From JAIVGV01 sp035295985 (GTDB lineage: Bacteria > Acidobacteriota > Blastocatellia > Pyrinomonadales > Pyrinomonadaceae): a stretch of DNA of 40,829 bases. Every line of letters begins with the position of its first letter. Position 1 is the first letter of the stretch. Positions 7,324 to 14,218 of the stretch are shown here, in pieces. The translations under genes and the position numbers were made by a program. The notes beneath the pieces are model-generated. The model was not told the origin of the DNA. It saw only the letters and a list, made by a program, of their open reading frames with translations, and ran no database searches. Where the stretch lies: assembly GCA_035295985.1 (NCBI GenBank), contig DATHBT010000173.1:1-40829 (forward strand), written 5' to 3'.

Positions 7324-8079
7324 TCAGTCGAGCCGCTGTTCGAGCAGCCAGGGGAGGAGCTGCGGCTCGGAGAGGACGTTGAGCCAGACGTTGTGGCCGA
7401 CGCCCGCGTACTCGCTGTAGCGGACGCGGCTGCCCTCCACCGCCTTCAAAGCCTCGACCATCCGCCGCGACTCGCTGACCGGAACGATTTTGTCCTCCGC
7501 CCCGTGGAAGACCCACACGGGCGTGCGGCCCACGCCGCGCGCGACCGTGCCGAAGCGATCGCCCGAAATGATGGGGCTGCCGCCGCAGATCGAGACGACG
7601 GCCGCGAACTTCTTCGGGTGATGTGAGGCGAAGTGCCACGCGCCGAAGCCGCCCATCGAGACGCCGGCCAGATAGACGCGCCGCGTGTCGGCGTTGAACT
7701 CTTTGACGGTCTGATCGAGCGCGCCCGACACCATGGCGTCCATCTCGCGGTCGTGCCAGAAGTGTTTCCGGTCGCACTGCGGCAGCAGCGCAATCGCGGG
7801 AAGTTGTTCGAGGTACTGGCGCGCCATCGCGCCCGCCGCGCCGTCCGCCGGCACGAAGCCGCCCGTCCCGCGCTGGCCGATGCCGTGCAGGAAGACGATG
7901 ACGGGCACATCTTTCCGCCCGCGCAGTTTCGACGGGACATAGACCTGGTAGCCGTAAGAGTTGCTGCCGACCGAGACGGTGCGCGCGAGCAGCCCCGCGT
8001 CGCCGCGCCCTGTGGCGTCGGCCGCGGGCGCGGGGGTGACCAATGCCCCTAGCAGGAGCGGGAGTAGGGAAGTGAACAT
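7324..8079 (-). CDS. Secreted alpha/beta-hydrolase (esterase/depolymerase-like)
   Basis: From the ATG at 8079 the product is 251 aa with a signal peptide (MFTSLLPLLLGALVTPAPAA). An in-frame TTG six nt earlier sits better behind the AAGGAAGGG site, and the open frame reaches an ATG at 8184 that overlaps the previous gene as ATGA. I prefer a start that puts the signal peptide first. The fold is a compact alpha/beta-hydrolase: oxyanion region FLHGIGQRGTGG, nucleophile Ser141 in GVSMGGFG, Asp196 in HGAEDKIVP, and His229 in GVGHNVW. Sequences like this are annotated as prolyl-oligopeptidase-like or PHB-depolymerase/feruloyl-esterase-type enzymes. It likely cleaves esters outside the inner membrane. 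It follows the GDPD gene closely. Confidence 0.87.
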   Translation of the reverse strand: MFTSLLPLLLGALVTPAPAADATGRGDAGLLARTVSVGSNSYGYQVYVPSKLRGRKDVPVIVFLHGIGQRGTGGFVPADGAAGAMARQYLEQLPAIALLPQCDRKHFWHDREMDAMVSGALDQTVKEFNADTRRVYLAGVSMGGFGAWHFASHHPKKFAAVVSICGGSPIISGDRFGTVARGVGRTPVWVFHGAEDKIVPVSESRRMVEALKAVEGSRVRYSEYAGVGHNVWLNVLSEPQLLPWLLEQRLD

Positions 8080-8180
8080 CTGCAATTTGAAAACCCTTCC
8101 TTGTCCGAAGTTGAACTGTTTAGTAGCGGGTGAGCGCCGCGCTGTTGCCCGCCGGCTTCGGGCACGGGGGGCGGCCAGGG

Positions 8181-9113
8181 TCATTCGCCGCCGGCCGGCT
8201 TCGCGCGGCCGAGGAGCGCGAGCAGGCGGTCGGGGTAGTCGGTCATGATGCCGTCCGCGCCGGCCTCGATCAGGCGGCGCATCGCGGCCTCGTCGTTGAT
8301 AGTCCAGGCGTGAACCTGCAGGTTGCGCTCGCGTGCCGCCGCGACGAACTCCTTCGTCACCACGCGCACGCCGCCCGCGTACTCCGGGATTTGCAGCGCC
8401 TGCATCGCGGGACTAAAACTCGCGGCGAGGCCCGACTGGTACAGCGCCAGAAACTTGCCCGCCTCGACCGGCCCCGCTGCCGTCGCCACCTCCGGGCACG
8501 CGCGCCGGAACTCCTCGATCAGGCTCTGGCGGAAGGAGCCGACCACGACCCGCTCCGCCATCCCGCGCTCGCGTATGAGCCGGCACAGCCGCCCGACCAC
8601 CTGCGAAGATTCGTCCTTCGGCTCGATGTTGAAGCGCGCGCCGGGCAGTCGCTCGAAGACCTCGCGCAAGGTCGGGACGGTCAACCCGCGCCCGCGGAAA
8701 GGGAAAGTCCTGCCGCCGTCCGCAGTCCAGCGGTGGCCCGCGTCGAGCCTCTTCAGCTCGGCGACCGTCTTGTCCGCGACGCGGCCCGCGCCGTCGGTCG
8801 TCCGCTCAAGCGTCGCGTCGTGCACGACGACCATCTCGCCGTCGGCCGACGAGCGCACGTCGAGTTCGAGCACGTCGGCCCCGAGTTCCGCCGCGCGCTC
8901 GAAGGCGTGGAGGGTGTTCTCGGGCCACAGCCCCGCGCCTCCGCGGTGCGCGATGACGAGCGGGCGGGCGGGCGTCGCAGGGCCGGCGAAGAACGGGTGC
9001 GCGCGCGCAGGCTTGCCCGCCGACCACGCCAGCCCGCCGTAGAGTGCGCCCAGCATCGCGAAACCGCAGAGCACGAGCGCCAGAAAAATTTTCACGCGAC
9101 GCCTGCCCGCCAA
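8181..9113 (-). CDS. Glycerophosphodiester phosphodiesterase, membrane-anchored
   Basis: The start is a TTG at 9111-9113 preceded by AGGAGAGGGG; a GTG seven codons later is an alternative. The 310-aa product has a basic start and one hydrophobic segment (~9-30) that acts as signal anchor. The TIM-barrel GDPD domain covers ~52-305. Catalytic and metal residues are His56-Arg57 (IAHRGGAG), Glu65-Asn66 (PENTLHAF), Glu83 and Asp85 (ELDVRSSADG) and His98 (VVVHDATLERTTDG). The C-terminal motif ADGIMTDYPDRL is also typical. The enzyme hydrolyses glycerophosphodiesters from phospholipid breakdown to glycerol-3-phosphate and an alcohol, probably in the periplasm. Its stop lies next to the hydrolase gene on the same strand. 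Confidence 0.93.
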   Translation of the reverse strand: MAGRRRVKIFLALVLCGFAMLGALYGGLAWSAGKPARAHPFFAGPATPARPLVIAHRGGAGLWPENTLHAFERAAELGADVLELDVRSSADGEMVVVHDATLERTTDGAGRVADKTVAELKRLDAGHRWTADGGRTFPFRGRGLTVPTLREVFERLPGARFNIEPKDESSQVVGRLCRLIRERGMAERVVVGSFRQSLIEEFRRACPEVATAAGPVEAGKFLALYQSGLAASFSPAMQALQIPEYAGGVRVVTKEFVAAARERNLQVHAWTINDEAAMRRLIEAGADGIMTDYPDRLLALLGRAKPAGGE

Positions 9114-9480
9114 CAGCCCCTCTCCTTAACTTAAAGACCGTTGTTAGATGCGGGATATCGCGCGGCGGAAGCCGCGGCCCGCCCGAACTACTTTAACTCT
9201 CCGAAGGGTTTAACCCCGGCCGGCCGGGAAAGCCGCCGCCGCCCCTGCGGCCGAACTCTACCTGAACCCATAATAAATTCTTCATCAAATTACAATACAA
9301 AACACCCGCGCCGTCGCCTATCATCTCGCCACCCTAAAATCCGAAAGCCCACGGCAGCCCCGCACACTCTCCCCGCCGGAACAACTGCCGCGGTCTCTAA
9401 TTACATTGTTCCCCAAGCGCGGACGTGCGCGTCCGAATTTATATCCCCCCTCGGCCGATAACCGTTTTCAATCGTACTCG
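9114..9480. other. Intergenic region upstream of the secreted protein, with a short hairpin
   Basis: About 370 nt between divergent genes. A locally AT-rich stretch at ~9262-9307 is the likely regulatory part. A small hairpin (CGGACG / CGTCCG, 9420-9435) lies about 60 nt before the start codon, in the probable 5' leader. No convincing gene is present on either strand. Confidence 0.45.
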
Positions 9481-9493
9481 GGAGGAACCGACC

Positions 9494-10294
9494 ATGATGA
9501 AGAACTTCGCTCTCTCTCTACTGCTCGCCGGACTGTTCGCGGCGGCGCCCGCCGCCACCGTCGCCCAGGACGACGCCGACTCCTGCACGTTCTTGCTCTC
9601 GGGCGCGGCCCGCGAAGCCCAAGACCCGCAGAACGCCGACAACGACGTCATCTCGATCAACACGACCGGCGGGGCCGTCGGCACCGTGAGCCTCGACCTG
9701 CCCGCGGACGTGCAGGCGAGTGAGCTGACCAACGAGCTGAGCCTCCGCTACCTCTTCATCAACCGCACGTGCGCCGGCGGCTCGCCCCGCCTCCAGCTCG
9801 CCATCGACACGGACGGCGACGGCGACTTCGACCACAACGCCTTCGGCTACGTCGGCAGCCAGCCCTTCGGCTCGGGCTGCACGACGGGGGCGTGGACTGA
9901 CCAGAACATGACGGACGACGTGGCCCGCTGGGACCTGTCGCAGCTCGGCGGCTCGCAGGCGATGACCTGGGCCCAGGTGCTCGAGTTCTTCAACCTGCCG
10001 CAGTTCAGCAACTACCAGATACTGAGCGTCACGCTGGTGGACGACTCGGCCTCCTTCGCGCCCGGCGCTTCGGGGCAGGCTTACTACGATCAGCTCGTGT
10101 TCGGCGACTGCATCTACACGGATCATGACGACAGCGTGCTCGCGCCGCCGACTAACAAGGATCAGTGTAAGGACGGCGGCTGGAGGATCTTCGACAACCC
10201 GTCCTTCAGGAACCAGGGCGAGTGCGTCAGCTTCGTCGCCAGCAACGGCAAGGCGCGCGCCAATCGCCAGAGCACCGGCCGCGGCAAGCAGTGA
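9494..10294 (+). CDS. Secreted protein with EF-hand-like Asp loop and Cys-containing C-terminal motif
   Basis: The ATG at 9494 follows GGAGG (9481-9485) by 8 nt and opens a signal peptide (MMKNFALSLLLAGLFAAAPA, cut near TVAQ). The mature ~240-aa protein is beta-rich and acidic. It contains DTDGDGDFDHNAF, a calcium-loop-like sequence of the dockerin/EF-hand type. Cysteine pairs suggest disulfides. Residues ~220-255 hold a motif I recall from many exported bacterial proteins, KDQCKDGGWRIF followed by NQGECVSFV. A basic tail (RANRQSTGRGKQ) follows. It probably acts outside the cell or in the periplasm; no catalytic site is evident. It is followed by two strong hairpins and is likely transcribed alone. 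Confidence 0.8.
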   Translation: MMKNFALSLLLAGLFAAAPAATVAQDDADSCTFLLSGAAREAQDPQNADNDVISINTTGGAVGTVSLDLPADVQASELTNELSLRYLFINRTCAGGSPRLQLAIDTDGDGDFDHNAFGYVGSQPFGSGCTTGAWTDQNMTDDVARWDLSQLGGSQAMTWAQVLEFFNLPQFSNYQILSVTLVDDSASFAPGASGQAYYDQLVFGDCIYTDHDDSVLAPPTNKDQCKDGGWRIFDNPSFRNQGECVSFVASNGKARANRQSTGRGKQ

Positions 10295-10295
10295 C

Positions 10296-10360
10296 AACTC
10301 CGGCCACGGCCGGAGTTAGGAGCAGAGGGGGCGGGGCGTGCGGCCCCGCCCCTTTTCTCT
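10296..10360 (+). terminator. Tandem hairpins ending in a T-rich tract
   Basis: The first is a perfect 10-bp stem (10296-10305 with 10308-10317) on a 2-nt loop. The second is a 9-bp all-G/C stem (10328-10336 with 10344-10352) followed directly by TTTTCTCTT. The second is a classic rho-independent terminator for the secreted protein gene. Confidence 0.85.
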
Positions 10361-10443
10361 TAACTTTACGCACCCCACATTTATACAAGGCACGGCACGC
10401 GGCAAGACGCCGCCAAACACGGGAAGACGCCATGCTCTAGAGA

Positions 10444-11106
10444 TCAGTGCTGTCCGGCGCGCGGGGCCTGCTGGAAGAAGACCGACGTGCGCCGCGAGGC
10501 GAAGTCGTGCTCCATGACCGCGCGCGTGATGGCGCGCGCGATCTTGTCGCCGCCGCGGGCGGAGGGTTCGATGGGGTTGGCGTAGTCGAGTGGGTCGTCG
10601 CAGACGAGGCGCAGGTCTATGAGCGGGAGGCCGGCGGCGAAGGCGGCGCGCGTGATGCAGTCGTTAAAAACCGAGAGCGCGGTGACGGCGAGCCGCTGCA
10701 CATCTTCGTCGGCGAACTGAGGGTAGTAGATCGTGCAGAGGACTGCTGGCAGTCGGCGTGCGGTGAGGGAGGCGACCGCCTCGCTGTAGTCGCGCTCGAA
10801 CTGCCGGCCGGCGCGTGCGAGCTTGTCCAGACACTCGGCCACCGAAGAAGCGCGCTCTTCGAGCAGGCCGGCGTGGCCGAGCGCGTCGTTGCCGCCGCAA
10901 CTCAGGACGAGGTGCGTCGCGCCCGCGGGGACTCTCTCCAACTGGCGCGCGACCCCGGCCAGGCGGCTCCCGTCAACGGCCAGCAGCGTCGCCTCGGAGT
11001 TTTCGGGCAGCCGCGCGCGCACCTGCGCTAAAACGTCCGGCTCGCCGGGCGCGACGTAGGCCGCGTTGTCGAAGACGGAGTCGCCGAGCAGGACGACGTG
11101 GTACAT
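10444..11106 (-). CDS. SGNH/GDSL-family hydrolase lacking the usual catalytic His
   Basis: The 220-aa product has no signal peptide and is probably cytoplasmic. Block I is LLGDSVFDN with nucleophile Ser10. Block II lies near GSRLAG. Block III is SCGGNDALG with Asn73. In classic SGNH enzymes block V carries DxxH. Here the matching region reads DYANPIEPSARGGDKIA and has no His, with Glu180 nearby. The active site is therefore altered, either using another base or reduced in activity. A substrate cannot be assigned; relatives are esterases, lipases and thioesterases. The gene is convergent with the secreted protein gene, separated by the tandem hairpins. Confidence 0.8.
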   Translation of the reverse strand: MYHVVLLGDSVFDNAAYVAPGEPDVLAQVRARLPENSEATLLAVDGSRLAGVARQLERVPAGATHLVLSCGGNDALGHAGLLEERASSVAECLDKLARAGRQFERDYSEAVASLTARRLPAVLCTIYYPQFADEDVQRLAVTALSVFNDCITRAAFAAGLPLIDLRLVCDDPLDYANPIEPSARGGDKIARAITRAVMEHDFASRRTSVFFQQAPRAGQH

Positions 11107-11235
11107 AGTTTCACCCCCCGCTGATCTTTACGGGGAGTTTACAACGGCCGGCGGCGCGGGCGCGAAAGGGCTGCAAAATGTCCCGCCGCATCCGCCCGCC
11201 GGCCGGGGGCGGCGGCGGCGGCCCGAATATAGTTC

Positions 11236-11265
11236 TTGACGGCCGCCGCGTCCGGTTGGTATCAA
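11236..11265 (+). promoter_or_regulatory. Putative promoter of the helical protein gene
   Basis: TTGACG (11236-11241), an 18-bp spacer and TATCAA (11260-11265) precede the ATG at 11346. This would leave a leader of about 70 nt. No strong ribosome site is visible before the ATG. Confidence 0.4.
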
Positions 11266-11345
11266 AGTATTAGCCCCCTCACGGGCCTGCCCGCACGTAA
11301 GCCCGCCCGCGAACACGCCGGCCCGCGCCCCGCGAAATTTTCTCC

Positions 11346-12239
11346 ATGAACGGCACGAGCACCCCGAACCCCCCGGCCGAAGAGCGAACGGCCGACGCCG
11401 CCGCGACGCTGCTCGCGGAGCGCGCGGACGCACGCGCGCCCGCGGAGGTCGCGCTACAGCCGCGGCTCGCGCTGGTGCTCGACCAGATAGGGGCGGACGA
11501 CGCGCGCGAGCTGATGCGCGAGATTTTCGCGCACGCCGCGCGCGTTCTGGCCCACGTCAAAAGCATCCGGCTCGAACTCGAACAGGAGGGCGCGGGCGGC
11601 GGCGGCGTGCCATCGCTGCTCAAGGAGGTGAGCGTCGGATCGCGCCTGCTGCTCACCATGGTCGAGACGGCCGAGCTGCGCGTCGAGTCCGTCACGGATA
11701 GCCTGCGCGAGACCTTCGACTCGGTCGCCTTCGCGATGGGCCACGAGATGCGCCGCCTCTTCGCCGGGGAACTCGGTCGCCGCGGCGCGGAGGGCGGCCC
11801 GCGCGCGACCGCCGGCCTCATCGTGCGTGCCTGCGGCCTGGTCGAGAACTGCCTCCAGCAGTCGGTTATCACGCTCGCGCAGGCGTTCGATCCGGCGGTG
11901 ACGAGCGTCGAGATTTTCGAGGACTACCGCGAGCGGCGCGAGAACTCGCTCGCCCTGCGCGCGGAACTCGGCGCGCTCGTCGAGAACGTCGCGGCCGGCT
12001 CGCGCGAGCCGAGCGTGCTCGCCAACGTCTCCGTGCTCCGGCACGTCCGCCGCTTCCGCTACGAGCACATGCACCTGCTGATGTACCGCGACTGGGAGCA
12101 GTTCGAGCGCTTCGCCGACGCGCTCGAAGAGTCTTACGAATCGGTCGAGGCCTTCGCCGGGCTGCTCCACACCTTCTCCTGCTACCTGACGACGCTGCAC
12201 GGCCAGGTGAGCCTGCGCGCCGTGCTGACGGACGGCTGA
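11346..12239 (+). CDS. Hypothetical helical cytosolic protein (297 aa)
   Basis: The product has a disordered ~35-residue N-terminus (NGTSTPNPPAEERTADAAAT) and then appears almost wholly alpha-helical, rich in Glu, Arg, Leu and Ala. There is no signal peptide, membrane segment or recognisable catalytic motif. Aromatic and basic clusters near the C-terminus (RHVRRFRYEHMHLLMYRDWE) may form an interaction surface. Composition and codon bias match the surrounding genome, so it looks like a resident gene. I do not recognise the family. It has its own putative promoter and is followed by a large palindromic repeat region, so it is probably transcribed alone. Confidence 0.7.
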   Translation: MNGTSTPNPPAEERTADAAATLLAERADARAPAEVALQPRLALVLDQIGADDARELMREIFAHAARVLAHVKSIRLELEQEGAGGGGVPSLLKEVSVGSRLLLTMVETAELRVESVTDSLRETFDSVAFAMGHEMRRLFAGELGRRGAEGGPRATAGLIVRACGLVENCLQQSVITLAQAFDPAVTSVEIFEDYRERRENSLALRAELGALVENVAAGSREPSVLANVSVLRHVRRFRYEHMHLLMYRDWEQFERFADALEESYESVEAFAGLLHTFSCYLTTLHGQVSLRAVLTDG

Positions 12240-12334
12240 TGCCGCGGTTGAGAAGAAGCTGACGGGACGGCACCGCGGGAGCGGCATGCAACAGCTTGGT
12301 TCGTAACCAAAGAGCGTCTGGTACGACTCGCCGG

Positions 12335-12542
12335 AGCCCCGCAGGGGCGGGATGTAATAGCCGGGGGCAACGCCCCCGGAACGTGCCACCAAAAATGTGA
12401 AGCCCCGGAGGGGCGGGATAAATCTTTCGGTGAAATGCCGCGAGAGATTTATCCCGCCCCTCCGGGGCTTCGATACTTTTAACGGCTGCGATCTTGGGGC
12501 GTTGCCCCAAGCTGTCTCATCGCGCCCCTACGGGGCTTTCAG
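12335..12542. repeat. Nested palindromic repeat, AGCCCCG..GGGGCG family
   Basis: The region is symmetric. Outer unit A (12335-12380: AGCCCCGCAGGGGCGGGAT, then a CGGGGGC/GCCCCCG hairpin) recurs inverted at about 12493-12542. Between them a 27-nt sequence at 12399-12425 is repeated as a perfect reverse complement at 12445-12471 around a 19-nt loop. Related 'GCCCCG-GGGGCG' elements are widespread in several phyla and usually multicopy; I recall this from general knowledge. A small hairpin (12295-12312) just before it may terminate the preceding gene. No gene lies in 12240-12590. Confidence 0.8.
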
Positions 12543-12590
12543 AAATTTTTTAACCTAACACCTCCTCGTCCGCGACCAGTCCTCTCGCGC

Positions 12591-14078
12591 TTACCGCGCC
12601 GTCGCCGCAGCCGGGACGTTAAGAGCGACCGGCATGTCGGCGACGACGTAGGCGAGGACGGCCATGGCGGCGACGCAGTGTGCGAGGTCTTGCGGGTCGA
12701 TCTTGTCGAGCGTGTCGGCGTGCGTGTGGTGTATGTCGAAGTAGCGCGCGCCGTCCACGTTCAGCCCCGCGCCGATGACGCCCTCGCGCATGATGGGGCC
12801 GATGTCCGCCCCGCCGCCGTTCGGGCCGATCTGCGAGGCTCGTATGCCGGCGAGTAACTTGCCGATCTCTTCGAGGTCGGCGCGCGCCTGCGGCGGGGCC
12901 GCGGCGGCGAGGCCGAAGCCGAGCGGCCGATAAATCCCCGAATCCGACTCGACGGCGAGGACGTGTTTGGCGAGTTCGGCGCGGTGCGCGTCGCGGTAGG
13001 CGTTGCCGCCGCGCAGCCCGTTCTCCTCGTTCGTGTAGAGCACGACGCGCACCGTCCGCCGCGGCCTCAGATTCAACTCCTTCAAGAGCCTGACCGCCTC
13101 CCACGCGGCGACGCACCCGCCGCCATCGTCGTGCGCGCCCTGCCCCACGTCCCAGGAGTCGAAGTGGCCGCTGAGCAGGACGATCTCGTCGGGCCGCTCC
13201 GTCCCGCGCAGGTCTGCGACGACGTTGGCCGACTCGGCGTCGGGCAGGAAGCGCGCGCCCATGCGCAGGCGCAGCCGCGGGCGCTCGCCGCGCCCCTGCA
13301 TCCGTTGCAATAGCTCCGCGCCCTCAATGGTGATCGCCGCGGCCGGGATTTTGGGCTGATCCTCGGCGTAGTTCAGGGCGCCCGTGTGCGGCGTTTGAAG
13401 GCTGACGGGCGTGACGGAGCGGACGAGCGCGGCGACCGCCCCGTGCCGAGCGGCGCGCGACGCGCCCGCACCGCGGTACTGCACGGTCGCGCCGTAGGTC
13501 GTGAACGGCACGTTATAGACGACGATCTTACCCTTGGCTTCCGCGGCGCGCGCTTCGAGTTCGTCGAAGCTGCGGACGACTATCGCCTCGGCCGTGACGC
13601 CTTCGGGCGGCGTGCCGACGCTGTTGCCGAGGCCCAGCATCGAGAGCGCGCGGGCTTCGGGGCTGACCAACTCCAAACTCTCCTCGCCGCGAACCCAGTG
13701 CGGCACCATCACTCGCTCGGCCCTCACGTCGTCGAACCCGTCGCGCTTCATCTCGGCGACGGCCCACTCGATTGCGCGGCGCAGCGCGTCCGATCCGCTC
13801 AGCCGGTGGCCGATACGGTCGGTGAGGTACGCGCGCCGTTGGTAGGCGCGGTCGCTTGAGAGGGCCGCGCCGATGATGCGGCCGGCGCGCTCGCGATAGT
13901 CATCGGCGTTCACGCGCGGCGGCGGGAGCGGCGCGGCGGGCGCGGCCTGCTGCTGCTGTTGCGCGGGCGCGGGCCGCGCCGGCTGCTGTTGACTTGCGAG
14001 CGCGGGGCCGAAGGCGAGCGCGAGGGCGAGCGTTGCAGATAGCGCGGAGGCGTATGCGGCAGACCTTGATCGAAGCAC
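12591..14078 (-). CDS. Secreted M28-family zinc peptidase with PA insert
   Basis: Translation starts at a GTG (14076-14078). The 495-aa product has a signal peptide (LSATLALALAFGPALAS) and a Gln/Pro/Ala-rich spacer to about residue 55. A protease-associated (PA) insert lies around residues 150-270. The M28 catalytic core covers ~285-480. Zinc ligands and catalytic residues are His305 in LSGHFDSWD, Asp317 in GAHDDGGG, Glu351-Glu352 in TNEENGLRGG, Asp379 in ESDSG, and His453 in IHHTHADTLDKI. The arrangement resembles carboxypeptidase Q-like dipeptidases. It would release amino acids from peptides in the periplasm or outside. It is one of two M28 enzymes in the window, and the GH20 gene lies upstream on the same strand. 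Confidence 0.93.
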   Translation of the reverse strand: MLRSRSAAYASALSATLALALAFGPALASQQQPARPAPAQQQQQAAPAAPLPPPRVNADDYRERAGRIIGAALSSDRAYQRRAYLTDRIGHRLSGSDALRRAIEWAVAEMKRDGFDDVRAERVMVPHWVRGEESLELVSPEARALSMLGLGNSVGTPPEGVTAEAIVVRSFDELEARAAEAKGKIVVYNVPFTTYGATVQYRGAGASRAARHGAVAALVRSVTPVSLQTPHTGALNYAEDQPKIPAAAITIEGAELLQRMQGRGERPRLRLRMGARFLPDAESANVVADLRGTERPDEIVLLSGHFDSWDVGQGAHDDGGGCVAAWEAVRLLKELNLRPRRTVRVVLYTNEENGLRGGNAYRDAHRAELAKHVLAVESDSGIYRPLGFGLAAAAPPQARADLEEIGKLLAGIRASQIGPNGGGADIGPIMREGVIGAGLNVDGARYFDIHHTHADTLDKIDPQDLAHCVAAMAVLAYVVADMPVALNVPAAATAR

Positions 14079-14218
14079 GGCGTTACAGACTCCTCGGAGG
14101 GCGAATCAGTTCGGGCGCTGCGGCCGACGCGCGCCGGCGCGCGGGCCGAATCCTCAATAGCTGCGGCTTTATCAACACGTAACTTAACAGCGCGCCGCGC
14201 GCCGTTCAAACGGGCGCG

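Noticed and set aside
7262..7777. 171-codon Arg-rich frame across the secreted hydrolase gene
   Set aside because: Out-of-frame shadow of the hydrolase, which carries a complete Ser-Asp-His triad.
9141..9461. 106-codon frame in the gap before the secreted protein
   Set aside because: No ribosome site, low-complexity Pro/Arg/Ser product, and no recognisable motif.
12335..12542. Insertion sequence ends
   Set aside because: Inverted repeats enclose no transposase; the symmetry is nested palindromes rather than an IS.
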